Part shown: positions 1-11,664 of the stretch, in pieces
Layout: every line of letters starts with the position of its first letter
How positions within the stretch are numbered: position 1 is the first letter of the stretch
Assembly: GCF_039555335.1 (NCBI RefSeq)
Contig: NC_092628.1
Location: forward strand, 62,044,235 to 62,108,234
Source of the DNA: Amphiura filiformis
Taxonomy: Eukaryota > Echinodermata > Ophiuroidea > Amphilepidida > Amphiuridae
Direction: 5' to 3'
DNA length: 64,000 nt
Program-made: the position numbers and the translations under genes
Notes under the pieces: model-generated
Told to the model about the DNA's origin: nothing
Seen by the model: only the letters and a program-made list of their open reading frames with translations
Database searches by the model: none

Positions 1-2
1 AT

Positions 3-239
3 CCAGCTAAAGTCATTTCCCCAACTGATGTACCTGAACATCTGAGAAGTTCTATCCTGAGAAAACTGAAACAGAATCAAGTAATAGTCAAGTGGTATGG
101 TGAAGAGAACTTTAGTTCTGTACCAGCTCATCACATCAACCACTTATCAGAAAATAAAGTTGATGCAGCCCGTGCCGCTAGATCACACAATATTCAGTTG
201 CGCTATCAACAAGCCATTTCTGATGTCAGGGGTGAATAA
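3..239 (+). CDS. Last coding exon of a PWWP-like domain protein (partial)
   Basis: Frame 3 is open from the window edge to TAA at 237-239 (79 codons), so this is the C-terminal end of a gene whose rest lies to the left. The peptide contains VIVKWYGEENFSSVP followed by a predicted helical stretch AARAARSHNIQLRYQQAI. A beta-strand-rich WYG/F-x-x-VP segment followed by helices is the pattern of PWWP (Tudor-superfamily) domains, which bind methylated histone tails and DNA; in some bromodomain/PHD proteins a PWWP closes the protein, as here. The family match is made by eye and the exact gene is not identified. An AATAAA overlaps the stop (235-240). Composition is clearly coding-like compared with the AT-rich DNA that follows. 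It could be another Tudor-like fold or a retroelement chromodomain. Confidence 0.5.
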   Translation, partial: PAKVISPTDVPEHLRSSILRKLKQNQVIVKWYGEENFSSVPAHHINHLSENKVDAARAARSHNIQLRYQQAISDVRGE

Positions 240-888
240 AGTGCTATGCTTCAGTATAAACATTTTAAGATTGTGTAAAGGTAATCAGTTATACATTAAC
301 ACTTTAAGAACATCATTTCTTTATGAGTTTAGACATCAATAGATTTATTGTCTTGACACCAAACCTGACGCTATATGTTTACTAAATATATAGGAATACA
401 GGGGCCTCAGTACCAACATCATTTCATTTTCATACATGAGAACAGTGTTTAAGCAGTCTTTATAGTTTGTTTAACATATTTATAGATTCAAAACTGAAGT
501 AATAATGCTCTGTAACTTTTTTAAAATACAGTTGTGTTCCAAGTAGACTCCCAGGATTGGTTAACATTCTTCGTAAAAACAACATGCGCTTAGAATTTGT
601 TACATATCTTTAAAATGGTGATACCCTGTGTATTAAAAACTTCAGAAATGGACTCAGCACAAAATTCTAGTCCAGAAAACATGTATAATGTTATGATAAC
701 ATGAACTTCATTTTCCCCCCCATTTTGGCAGTAAAACCGTCCTCAAACCTCGAACCCTGTCATATGCACAGTTTATCCCTTACATATCCTGTGTCTTGAA
801 TAGCTATATAGCCCAACCCTGTGGTTAAGAGGCTAGGAAATAATTCCCTAATATCTCATACCCTAGTTTGTATGCCTTTATCTAATCT
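240..888. other. 3' flank, no gene seen
   Basis: AT-rich non-coding DNA, probably 3' UTR and intergenic sequence of the exon ending at 239. No protein motif, RNA gene or repeat with a partner elsewhere in the window was recognised. Confidence 0.5.
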
Positions 889-2128
889 TGCCCAACATGA
901 CAACTTACTATTTAGCCCTTAAACCCAGCAAAGAGTCTGATCAGTGTAGGAATTTTTTATCCTTTTTTTTTATAAATATGTTTGCAATTGGCTTATAGCC
1001 ATCACATGCTGACAATACACATAACTGATTGGTTAATCAAACTAGCAGGTCATGGTCAGGCCTAATCACAAAGTAAACATATCATCTGTATAGAAAATTA
1101 TGCAGCAGGCGACTTACTTCAGAAAAAGTTCAATATAACTACATTGCATAAAACTAAGTCCATTATCTATAGTTAATTGGTCAAATGTTCATTGACTCTT
1201 GTAATAACCCATGTGTAGGCCTATAAACCTGTATAATATTGGTGTTCCTAACAGCAGAACTATGCGACACATATCCCTGACCCTGACAAAAGCTATAGCA
1301 AGAGCAAATGGCTGGGTAAATTGTTTACTTCAGTGATAAGGCATCTTGCATACATGTACAATTTTCATTTTATTTTATTTATTTTATTTATTTATTAGAC
1401 TCTTCGTAGTTTATAGCCAAATTTGTTTCCTGTAGGTGGCTTAATAAAAATTCCTTTAAAAAAGGAATGGGGCGCCCAATGTGAGCTTGGTCGTGATGTA
1501 TTGAATTTCATGGTGTTTAAATTTGGTATTATTATCTCATGAAACCCAGTGACACCTCATTATAGAAATCAGACCTGTTGATAGGTTGTAAGAGGGGCAC
1601 GAATTGGCCATATATAAAGAAAGTTTTGCTACTTTGCAACTCAATAAAAACCCTAAATGCAAAATGAGATCCTGTAGGTGGCTTCCGAGGTGGCTTAAAA
1701 ACTAAAAAAAAAAAAACTTACAAAATTTAAAAAATATTGTTTTTCAGAGTCAAGACACATGTATATCATTATTAAGCCTCATATCACTTATTTATTGTCG
1801 AATAAGTGCACATTCTTGTTTGTGTAAAAACTGAAGCATCATATGTGTAAAAGAATATTTGAATATTAACTGTACATCATATATAACGATTCGTGATACC
1901 CAATCATGCTTCAGTGGTTTAGGAAGCAGATAATTTTATTTCAATTTTATATACGCCAAAATATTTTCTGAATAATAAAAATTAACACGGAATTGATGGC
2001 TGAAATTTTATGTAAAATTTACGTAGGTCCCCACTAAAGATTACTGTTTCGTCTTTATGGGAATTTAATCTTTTAATATCTGAAAGAACTTTGGGGACCT
2101 ATGTGGACTACGAATCCAGGCTGACTAG

Positions 2129-3145
2129 TATGGCAAGCCAAGGGGTTCAAAAGCGTGGAACTGCTACGCGTAGCTTCTTTCTCGTTACGAGCAGCTGTTT
2201 GACCAATCAAAATAGTCAAATTTAATCACGTGGTTGGGTCGTTAGCTGCGCGTAGTATAGTGCTAGGTATCCTCTTTCACAATTATTATCTTGTAATTAA
2301 TTTACGGAATTAGCATAGATAACGAGCGGGTAAGGACGCCAAATCACAGCACGTGTCAAGAGAACATGTTGCTAATGCCTGGCTAAAATGACACAAAGCA
2401 TATTTATTTAGTGTTTCCAAGTTTACACCGTGTTTAATAGCAAGTAACGTTATACTCGGGCTGTAGGCCTATTAGCGGTGCAGGGGATATGAAGGTCAAA
2501 CAACAACTACTACTGATGTAAAGCGCTGTGTAAAGATATTGCAGGGAAAGCGATATCACATGCCACTGTGTAAATATGGAGAGAGTAAAATGGGTCATCA
2601 TTTTTTTCGGAACGGGGGGGGGGTCCTAAATTGACAAAAAGTCGGCGTCAATAAAATTGCGGCCCTCACTATTTCGGCATCAAAATGTTATGACCCACGA
2701 CTCCCACCACCGTTACTCCCTAGACAGGCTAAAATTGTATTGAAATCAGTCTTTTTGAATACAATAAACACACTATCTGTAGTCATCTTGTGACTCCCTG
2801 CATTTTGTCATTATCAATTTATGACCCCTCCCCTTATTTTTCTTTCCAAAAAAGTATGACCCCCTATATTTGGGATCCCCTTCCGAAGAAAATGATAGCC
2901 CCCTAAATATTGAACAATCATCATTCTGTTCAGATATTACTTTAATAGCACCTATACCATTTTTTGCTGATATACTACAGATATTTTCATTTACAAAAAT
3001 TAACAACGTAATATTTGTGAGAGAGGATGTTTACATCAGCTCCACGTGTTTAAAACCGCGAATCTGATTGGTTAATAAGCTGCACGTAACGAGAAAGAAA
3101 CTAAGCGTAGCAGTTCCACGCTTTTGAACCCCTTGGCTTGCCATA
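2129..3145. mobile_element. 1,017-bp TIR element with 6-bp TSD, left arm only
   Basis: Terminal inverted repeats of about 60 bp begin TATGGCAAGCCAAGGGGTTC and end with its complement. It is bracketed by GACTAG at 2123-2128 and 3146-3151. The matching site in the right arm (near 12172-12190) is empty and has one GACTAG, which proves insertion after the arms formed. There is no transposase-sized ORF, so it is non-autonomous. A 6-bp TSD fits few DNA-transposon superfamilies (IS3EU is one), but the family is not assigned. Confidence 0.88.
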
Positions 3146-3407
3146 GACTAGGCTCCCTACCTTGCAGAGCATGTGCATGCACGAAATCAATTGTGTATGT
3201 ATCATAGCCCCTCGTATTGTTTGTATGCGCCTGAGAATTCAACAATATTAATAATGGTAGCTCTACACATTAATGTTTTTAAGCAGATAAAATTCCAAAA
3301 TATGGTACGTTTTCTGTCTTTGCTTGTCACGTGGTATGTTGAAGTAATGAAGTAATTGAAGTTGTGATTATATGTTCAAATTTTCAAGATGGCTCCAACA
3401 AGTCAGT

Positions 3408-3506
3408 TCAGTTGGCCGAGCGGTAAACATGGTAAAGGCGCTGGTAATATGCCGATACGATACTGTATACATGATAGCGGTGCAGCGTGGGTTCGAGCCC
3501 CACTTT
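3408..3506 (+). repeat. tRNA-like (pol III promoter-like) segment in left arm
   Basis: GTTGGCCGAGCGG looks like a Leu/Ser-type tRNA A box and GGGTTCGAGCCCC is a B box, followed directly by a T run. The spacing between boxes is long and no cloverleaf with a good acceptor stem is visible, so this is a tRNA-derived SINE head or degenerate tRNA rather than a functional tRNA gene. Its reverse-complement partner is at 11862-11941. Confidence 0.55.
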
Positions 3507-4669
3507 TTTTTTAATTTCATATTATGAAATGCGCCTGGGAGAATTTATGTATGACGAAGAGTGGTGTGGGTCTATAGGTTCATCCCCTGCAATGGTGATC
3601 CCCAGCCCGACTTGGGTCTTCACTCTTCTTCATTCTAGCTTGTGCGAAGATTTTGTTTTTATAGGCCTATTTGTTTAAAACAGCATCACACTCACTCCCA
3701 CAGCTCACACCCCCACACACAATAGTATAGACATATGATATCCCTATTATCATTGATTAAATATTTTGAGCTCAAAATGTAGAAATATACACTTTGAGCT
3801 CATCTTATAATAATAGCTATACATGTAACAGGGCAAGGAAAGAAATAGACAGGTGTCAATTATAAAAACCTTGAATATATTTACATAAACAAAGTCAAGT
3901 AAAACGCAAGTGTGGACAACTCAGCTTGGTCGTGTTTACTCAAGAAAACTCAAGAAACTTGCCAATTTTAGAAAAGAAGTTGCATTGCGTTCGAAACACT
4001 AGCATTTGTGAGTCAAGTGCAGTAAAAACATGCAAGTTTCCCAATCCAAAACTTGGAAGTTCTTAAACTTGCATTTTGATTTTTACTAGGGTTAGTGGGG
4101 TCAATTTGTGGTCTGAAAGTGCAGTCGTGAACTTATTTTCCTTTCAAATAATAATCCCTCACTCAGACATCAGTATGATACGAGTGGTTATTTGTTTTGT
4201 TTTATCGAAGAAATGAGCACATGACGCAGACAAGGTATTATTAATTGCACCATTCGATCCATGCAACATGTTTACCTAGATTTGGAAGATGTGCACTTTA
4301 TTATTACTTTATTCATGTCGTATTTTATTCATACATGTCGTATGTATACGGACGTTGAAACTTTAGAAAGTAACAGTCCCCAACGAATTTAGATATGAGC
4401 TCTTTAATGTCCACTCCCCAATCAGGGAATTCCTTTTAACAAAGGAGCACCTACGTAGTACAAGGTACTGCAGCAATTAGGCACCATAGGCGCGACAAGC
4501 TCGCACTCGTACTACTTGCTGTGGCTTCATGTATTTATCATGTAGCCTATTATAAATATATCTATTTCATTCAAATACAGGTATGTATTTAATATAAAAA
4601 CAACATTTGAGGCTTTAGGTATTTTAGTCTCAGCTCAAACCAAAGTAAGAAAGTTTGAATTCTTATGTA

Positions 4670-4890
4670 CCGTAAACGTTCGCCTAATGGCGCACATGGG
4701 CTCCTTTGCCTTGGGGTAAATTTCATGTACAAAGAGAGAGCTACCTCCTCTAAAATCACAACAAGAATTAAGGGTATGCGCATGCCCTTATTTGCTGGTG
4801 GGATTTTTGTAGGAGGGCACTTTAAGTTTGTGTCTAAAATACCAGTTATATCATAGGGGCCCATAGCGCCATTAGGCGAACGTTCTACGG
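4670..4890. mobile_element. Small TA-flanked MITE, left arm copy
   Basis: Inverted ends starting CCGTAAACGTTCGCCTAATG and ending with the near complement GGCGAACGTTCTACGG, each bordered by TA. It has no coding capacity. The same element occupies the same place in the right arm (10153-10376), so it was inserted before the arm duplication. TA target sites suggest a Tc1/mariner-type helper. Confidence 0.75.
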
Positions 4891-5629
4891 TATATCCATT
4901 GACAATACAAAAATATTCGAGTTGTAAAGTAGGGAAAAAAAGATCTAGGCCTCAAGAAAGAAAGAACAGGAATAAATAAAGAATAATTAAGGACATAAAG
5001 AAAGAATTTTGCCCTAATGACTTTTTAGAAAGAGCTGAAGCAAGAAACTGAGTTTCACAATACAATCTTTTTATAGTTCGAAATGTGTGCTGCCGACAGA
5101 GTATGCGTCCCTTTGTGTGGTTCAGTTCATGGACTTAAAGACCCGATTTAACAAGAATGATAAAATTATGTTACGCCAATCAAACATTTTTTAGGCCTAT
5201 TATAGAAACTAGTAGGCCTACATACCACATATTGTTATTGAAACCCGTAAGGAGAACAGCAACCCTTCACAAAAGAGATGCTTAATTTTAGTGGTTACCT
5301 AGGATACCAACACCAGTGACATGCGCAAAGGGGACAGGGGGATGTGCCCTTCCCCCCTTTTTTTGTCAAAAAGTTCGGGGAAATAATGCACCCAATCGGG
5401 GGAAACTGGGGAATTAGTTATTAAATTTTAAAACAGTCAGAGAATCGAGACCCCAGAACCAGACTTTGAAAACCTGCGTACGTTACTGCCAAACACACGC
5501 CTTGGTGGTGGGCCTATATTATACATGTAAAACATCATAAATGACTTGGAATAAATGCAGATAAAGCAAATATAATGAAACCTTTAGAACAATAAACACC
5601 TATACAAGCCTAACACAACTCTAAAAACC

Positions 5630-6102
5630 CTAACATGGAATTCCAGACTTTTTGGTAGTCAATTGAAAAATTCTAACTTATTGGTGTAATTTTAGATACC
5701 CTCTATAGAGGGCGATGGAATTCCAGATTTTTGTTGTTAAGTCAATTGAAAATTCCAACTTTTTTTTTAAAAAAAAAAAAAAACCCTCTATACCCCTCCA
5801 TGGAATTCCAGACTTTTTGCTATTCAATTGAAACAATCCAACTTTTTATTTGAGTATTTTTAGAAACCCTCTATAGAGGGCGATGGAATTCAGATTTTTT
5901 TGGTAAGTCAATTGAAAATTCCAACTTTTTTTGATAATTTTAAAAACCCTCTATACCCTCCATGGATTTCCAGATTTTACATGCACTAAACAGGGCCGGA
6001 AATCCAGGTTTTTTCGTCAAGTATGCTTTGGAATTCCAGACATTTTAGAAAAAAACAATTTTGCCCTCTATAGGGGGGTGCATGTTTTATCTGGAATAGC
6101 CC
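5630..6102 (+). repeat. Minisatellite of about 84 bp built on CTCTATA...TTCCAG
   Basis: The phrase CTCTATAGAGGGCGATGGAA or a close variant recurs near 5702, 5786, 5871 and 5949, each followed by TTCCAGA, a T run and a CAATTGAAAATTCCAA-like segment. It ends with CTCTATAGGGGGGTGCATGT at 6065, and the same ending occurs at 22290-22340, where related units are found. Confidence 0.7.
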
Positions 6103-7120
6103 AATTGGAACAGATAGTCATCTTTCCCATCCTTGGGTGATTGGTCCATACTGCTACCATGATTCAACCAATGACAATGGTGAGCGTCTGGTCAACATTT
6201 GCCAGGAGTACAACCTCAGACCGGCCCAAATGAGATTCCCCAACCCAGGAATCGTCTCTGGACTTGGACCCATCCAGCTGGATCAACCCATGCACAGTTA
6301 GACCACATTCTAATAAACAGCAAGTGGGTAAATTCTCTTCGCAACTGTCGAGCATACAATTCAGTAGAAGTGGACTCCGATCATCATCGTATTGTGAGTG
6401 TCCGTCTAGCTGCCAGTTTGCGAACAAGCAAAGGAAAACCTTGCAAGAGACCAAAATTCAATTGGAAGAAGTTGCAAGATCCCGATACAAGGAGGAATTT
6501 CAGCTGGAACTAACAAACAGATTCCAGGTCTTGAGCATGGATGATGCCACACCCATCTCTGATAGGTATGAGACCTTTGAGACAGCAGTTCGTGAAGTTG
6601 CTGAGGAAGTTATTGGAAAGCAAAAGCCATGCGGACTGCCAAGTTGGGTATCAGATGCAACCATCAGACTTAAACTTGAAAGGGATGAGGTCAAAGAGCG
6701 GTACTCCATTTCAAAGTCTCGTCAATCTAGAGAAAGGTGGAGGAACTTGAACACCAGCCTAAACAACTCTTATAAATCTGATGAGCTTGCTACACTCAAT
6801 AAGCAGATGGAAGACCTGAAGCTGGCCGATGCAATGGGGAATTACACTACCACCTGGAAAATCATACACTCGCTTTCTGGGAAGAACTCAAGGAAAGGGG
6901 TAAAAGTCAAAAAGAGATGGATTAGCCCCAACCAGTGACCATGAACTGCTTGAGGAATGGAAGGAATATTTCAGCTCACTCCTTAACAACGACAGTGGCA
7001 CAGCAGCTTCAGAACTTCCTGCACCAGCTGTTGAAGATCTTCCTATTATCACTGAGCCCCCAACTCGTGAAGAAGTAGTTGAAGCAATAGCAGCCATGAA
7101 GACCAACAAGGCAGCAGCAT
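6103..7120 (+). mobile_element. Non-LTR retrotransposon fragment, tandem copy 1
   Basis: A 5'-truncated LINE piece encoding the end of an APE-type endonuclease (LDHILINSKWVNSL, then SD-H-H-RIVS) and the linker leading into the reverse transcriptase. It equals 7203-8220 with an exact 1,100-bp offset. Relative to copy 2 it has three compensating small indels (an extra ATC near 6384, a lost base near 6490, a lost GA near 6915), so its frame is broken. It starts in the flanking minisatellite at AATTGG and stops abruptly after GCAGCAGCAT, where upstream LINE sequence restarts. Confidence 0.85.
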
Positions 7121-8882
7121 ATTTCTATTCATCTCTATCTGACCACTTGGATGGTATGAAAAGGCACGACATCCATCTCATCCTTGGTGATTTTAATGTC
7201 AGAATTGGAACAGATAGTCATCTTTCCCATCCTTGGGTGATTGGTCCATACTGCTACCATGATTCAACCAATGACAATGGTGAGCGTCTGGTCAACATTT
7301 GCCAGGAGTACAACCTCAGACCGGCCCAAATGAGATTCCCCAACCCAGGAATCGTCTCTGGACTTGGACCCATCCAGCTGGATCAACCCATGCACAGTTA
7401 GACCACATTCTAATAAACAGCAAGTGGGTAAATTCTCTTCGCAACTGTCGAGCATACAATTCAGTAGAAGTGGACTCCGATCATCGTATTGTGAGTGTCC
7501 GTCTAGCTGCCAGTTTGCGAACAAGCAAAGGAAAACCTTGCAAGAGACCAAAATTCAATTGGAAGAAGTTGCAAGATCCCGATACAAAGGAGGAATTTCA
7601 GCTGGAACTAACAAACAGATTCCAGGTCTTGAGCATGGATGATGCCACACCCATCTCTGATAGGTATGAGACCTTTGAGACAGCAGTTCGTGAAGTTGCT
7701 GAGGAAGTTATTGGAAAGCAAAAGCCATGCGGACTGCCAAGTTGGGTATCAGATGCAACCATCAGACTTAAACTTGAAAGGGATGAGGCCAAAGAGCGGT
7801 ACTCCATTTCAAAGTCTCGTCAATCTAGAGAAAGGTGGAGGAACTTGAACACCAGCCTAAACAACTCTTATAAATCTGATGAGCTTGCTACACTCAATAA
7901 GCAGATGGAAGACCTGAAGCTGGCCGATGCAATGGGGAATTACACTACCACCTGGAAAATCATACACTCGCTTTCTGGGAAGAACTCAAGGAAAGGGGTA
8001 AAAGTCAAAAAGAGAGATGGATTAGCCCCAACCAGTGACCATGAACTGCTTGAGGAATGGAAGGAATATTTCAGCTCACTCCTTAACAACGACAGTGGCA
8101 CAGCAGCTTCAGAACTTCCTGCACCAGCTGTTGAAGATCTTCCTATTATCACTGAGCCCCCAACTCGTGAAGAAGTAGTTGAAGCAATAGCAGCCATGAA
8201 GACCAACAAGGCAGCAGCATTGGACTGTGCTATAACTGCTGAAGCACTTCAGGGAGGAGGGGATAGCATGATTGATATGATTCTCAAATTCTGTATGGAA
8301 GTATTCTCAACGCTGACACCGCCATGTCAGTGGGTCACAAATGTCATCATTCCTCTACCAAAGAAAGGCGACCTCTCTCTCATGACAAACTACCGTGGTA
8401 TTTCACTTATGTCCAATGCCGCTTGTTGAGACAACTTGTGTCACTATCCTTCTGTACGGTTGCGAGTCATGGGTAATCACCAAGGACATGGAAAACAAGA
8501 TCAATGCCTTTGCAACATCTTGCTACAGAATCATGTTAAACATCAAGCATGTGGATCGGATCCCAAATGAAACCATCTACAATCTGACCAACACCACTCC
8601 ACTGATTGCCAGAGTCAAGATTCATCAACTCAAATTCCTCGGCCATATACTGCGTCTTGAAGATGACGAGCATGTGAAAGAATATGCCCTTTATATTCCA
8701 CCACATGGGAAGAGGAAACCGGGACGGCCGCGGACACTGTACTTACAGTATGTACAGCACCTCCTGGGAGATACTGAAGGGATGCTGCAGCCAAACAAAA
8801 TTGTTTCGCTTGCCCAAGATCGCAACAGTTGGAGAAAGCTTGTAGTCGCCTTCTCCGCAGCCGACTGATGATGATGATGATG
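7121..8882 (+). mobile_element. Non-LTR retrotransposon (RTE/CR1-like), tandem copy 2, RT core deleted
   Basis: In order: APE-type endonuclease (7121-7500: HDIHLILGDFNVRIG, LDHILI, VDSDHRIVSV), linker, start of the reverse transcriptase (8160-8425: TNVIIPLPKKGD, NYRGISLMS), then a jump at about 8425 straight to the C-terminal domain (8430-8868: LLYGCESWVITKDMENKINA, IHQLKFLGHILR, GKRKPGRPR, then RNSWRKLV before the stop TGA). The RT palm with its YxDD box is missing, so the element is dead. The 3' end is a short (TGA)n tail at 8866-8882, typical of RTE-like LINEs. Sited exactly in the centre of the giant inverted repeat. Confidence 0.88.
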
Positions 8883-8985
8883 GGGGGGGGCACATCCCCT
8901 GTCCACTTTGCGCACGCCACTGGTGTTGGTATCCTAGGTAACCACTAAAATTAAGCTTCTCTTTTGTGAAGGGTTGCTGTTCTCC

Positions 8986-9786
8986 TAGACTATGCCATAG
9001 TCGAATTTTATTAAAAATATGTTATTATTAGTCATGATGAACCCATTTCGTTGAACTCAAAATTATACTGATGTTTATTAAAATTAAAGTATTCAATAGT
9101 AAAATGATCATAAAGAGTTAAAAATATCAGATGATTAGTGACAATAAAAGTAATTGAATGCAACATTATCTTGCATAATTATAATGGCTCACTTTAATAC
9201 TGAACAATTCTGATTTTGGAATCTACCAGTTTATTGATAGCGAACCCCGAAAATTCGACTATGGACTTATAAGCAGAACTTTACCCCTGGACTTTGCTCT
9301 CTAAAAACACACTGTCAAGCATACTTGTTTATCAGTCCATTAACCACAAGTCCCGGCCACAAGTACGCGCTAGATGTTTGATGAGAGATTAACTTTTGCG
9401 TCAACACAAAAGCGCCGCAAATACCACAGACAGTTGTGTACGGTGTAGTTAATGGTAATGGCGCGGGCCCCAGAAGATTTAAACCATAGCGAGATATGGG
9501 CGACCAATCACAAGGCAGATCCATTTAAAGATGCATTACATCATGGTTAATTTTAGTTAGGCCAGAAATTGGCCTAACTCTCCATAGAGTCCCGTGTTAA
9601 AAATCTTAACCGCAAGGCAAAGTCAGTAGTCTACTTGGGAAGCTAACAAAGAGAGGGAGTAGGGTGACTGAAAAGATCAGATGTGAAAATCTATCAATTG
9701 TGCACACATTAATTAAATCAGAGTTTTAAGCTTAAATACAATATCCAGAGTATGCACAATGGGCAAGTGGACTACAGGGTAGTCTA
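8986..9786. mobile_element. 801-bp TIR element with 9-bp TSD, right arm only
   Basis: Bounded by CTGTTCTCC at 8977-8985 and 9787-9795, while the left arm (about 5257-5268) has a single copy. Ends are imperfect inverted repeats: TAGACTATGCCATAGTC at the start and TAGACTACCCTGTAGTC (complement) at the end. It has no convincing ORF. An 8-10 bp TSD points to a MULE- or hAT-like helper. A partial reverse-oriented relative is at 47402-47700. Confidence 0.85.
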
Positions 9787-10152
9787 CTGTTCTCCTTACG
9801 GGTTTTCAATAACAATGTGTGGTATGTAGGCCTACTAGTTTCTATATTAGGCCTAAAAAATGTTTGATTGGCGTAACATAATTTTAACATTTTTGTTAAA
9901 CTGGGTCTTTAGGTCCATGAACTGAACCACACAAAGGGACGCCTACTCTGTCGGCAGCACACATTTCGAACTATAAAAGGATTGTATTGTGAAACTCAGT
10001 TTCTTGCTTCAGCTCTTTCTAAAAATTCATTAGGGCAAAATTCTTTCTTTATGTCCTTAATTATTCTTTATTTAATCCTGTTCTTTCTTTCTTGAGGCCT
10101 AGATCTTTTTCCCTACTTTACAACTCGAATATTGTTGTATTGTCAATGGATA

Positions 10153-10376
10153 TACCGCAGAACGTTCGCCTAGTAATGGCGCTATGGGCCCACTTGATAT
10201 AACTGGTATTTTAGACACAAACTTAAAGTGCCCTCCCACAAAAATCCCACCAGCAAATAAGGGCACATACCCTTAATTCTTGTTGTGATTTTTAGAGGAG
10301 GTAGCTCTCTCTTTGTACATGAAATTTACCCGAAGGCAAAGGAGCCCATGTGCGCCATTAGGCGAACGTTTACGGT
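10153..10376. mobile_element. Small TA-flanked MITE, right arm copy
   Basis: Orthologous partner of 4670-4890 in inverted orientation, with CGTTCGCCTA / TAGGCGAACG ends. The copies differ by several substitutions and small indels. Confidence 0.75.
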
Positions 10377-11104
10377 ACATAAGAATTCAAACTTTCTTAC
10401 TTTGGTTTGAGCTGAGACTAAAATACCTAAAGCCTCAAATGTTGTTTTTATATTAAATATATACCTGTATTTGAATGAAATAGATTTATAATAGGCTACA
10501 TGATAAATACATGAAGCCACAGCAAGTAGAACGAGTGCGATCTTGTCGCGCCGAGGGTGCTTGCTAATTGCTGCAGTACCATGTACTATGCAGGTGCTCC
10601 TTTGTTAAAAGGGAATTCCCTGATTGGGGAGTGGACGATCAAAGCGAAGTAAGAGCTCATATCTAAATTCGTTGGGTACTGTTACTTTTTGAAGTTTCAA
10701 CGTCCGTATACATACGACATGTATGAATAAAATACGACATGAATAAAGTAATCGTCTTCCAAATCTAGTTATATCAATTTAACACCCAGATTGGGAAGAT
10801 AGAGGAAATGGTCCTTTTATTGTTTATACCAAAATAAATAACTTGACTCACAAATGCTAGTATTTCGAACGCAATGCAACTTCTTTTCTAAAATTTGCAA
10901 GTTTCTGGAGTTTTCTTGAGTAAACACGACCAAGCTGAGTTGTCCACACTTGCGTTTTACTTGACTTTGTTTATGTAAATATATTCAAGGTTTTTATAAT
11001 TGACATTTCTTTCCTTGCCCTGTTGTATAGCTATTTATATTATAAGATGAGCTCAAAGTGTATATTTCTACATTTTGAGCTCAAAATATTTAATAGGGAT
11101 ATCA

Positions 11105-11199
11105 AGTCTCTGCGCAGTCTGATGAAGACCCGGTGAACGGGTCGCAACGTTACTGAAAAAATCGTTGGTGAGTCCAGTATTTGATTCATATTTTTGTCT
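11105..11199 (+). mobile_element. 95-bp insert with hammerhead-ribozyme-like fold
   Basis: Flanked by ATCA at 11101-11104 and 11200-11203, and absent from the left arm, so a genuine insertion. It holds CAGT-CTGATGA (11115-11125), a stem II GACCCG/CGGGTC (11127-11132 with 11138-11143, loop GTGAA), then GCAAC, GTT and ACTG. CAGT and ACTG can pair as stem I. This is the layout of a hammerhead ribozyme with a minimal stem III, but the invariant GAAA reads GCAA, which should disable cleavage. Such motifs are known at the ends of Penelope-like elements and in retrozymes; a 5'-truncated Penelope-like fragment is the likeliest source. Confidence 0.6.
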
Positions 11200-11292
11200 A
11201 TCATATGTCTATACTATTACTATGATGCGCATGCGTTGTGTGTGCTGTGTGTGCTGTGGGAGTGAGTGTGATGCTCTTTAAAAAATGTATAG

Positions 11293-11664
11293 CCAGGGGG
11301 GGGGTCACTCGCTTACCAAAGTGGTATGCATGCTCGTCCCCAAAAACGTCGAAAAAGGGTCGATTTTTGGCCTTGTGGCGGCGTCGACGTTTTAAGAAAA
11401 AAGGGTGCTTTTCAGGTCAAGTTTCGACGTTTAGGGTATCTTTTTTTCAATTTCCATGGGTTTGTTTTAGAGTTTACGCTATTTAGGGGTCAATTTTAGT
11501 TTCTTACACCGAATTACACCATATTTTAGGGGTAAGATTTTCAGATCCTTACGCCAATAAGGGGTGAAATTTTTCTACACTGATTACGCCATTTAGGGTC
11601 CATTTTTGAGGTGCTGGGACGAGCATGCATGCATACCACTTTGGTAAGCGAGTGATCCCCCGGG
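11293..11664. mobile_element. hAT-like MITE (372 bp), right arm only
   Basis: ATGTATAG flanks both sides (11285-11292 and 11665-11672), an 8-bp TSD. Inverted ends start CCAGGGGGGGGGTCACTCGC; the complement of the right end reads CCCGGGGGATCACTCGCTTA. About 50 bp of TIR, including GGTATGCATGCTCGTCCC. It has no coding capacity. Confidence 0.85.

Larger units (their letters stand above)
889..5355 (+). repeat. Left arm of a giant inverted repeat
   Basis: The whole arm reappears in reverse complement at about 8881-13502. Anchor pairs read directly: 893-960 with 13430-13500 (arms close at GGGCAAG); 1440-1480 with 12940-13010; 1990-2110 with 12235-12345; 3150-3230 with 12105-12185; 3480-3660 with 11695-11890; 4665-4892 with 10153-10376; 5090-5150 with 9900-9960; 5215-5345 with 8883-8975 and 9790-9840. 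Arms differ by scattered substitutions, small indels and arm-specific insertions. No long ORF lies in the arm. A diverged third copy of part of it lies near 38755-39720, so the arm is at least partly a dispersed repeat. Confidence 0.9.

Noticed and set aside
6164-7551. Minus-strand open frames (MVSCKVFLCLF...) found twice
   Set aside because: Shadows of the LINE coding strand, duplicated with it.
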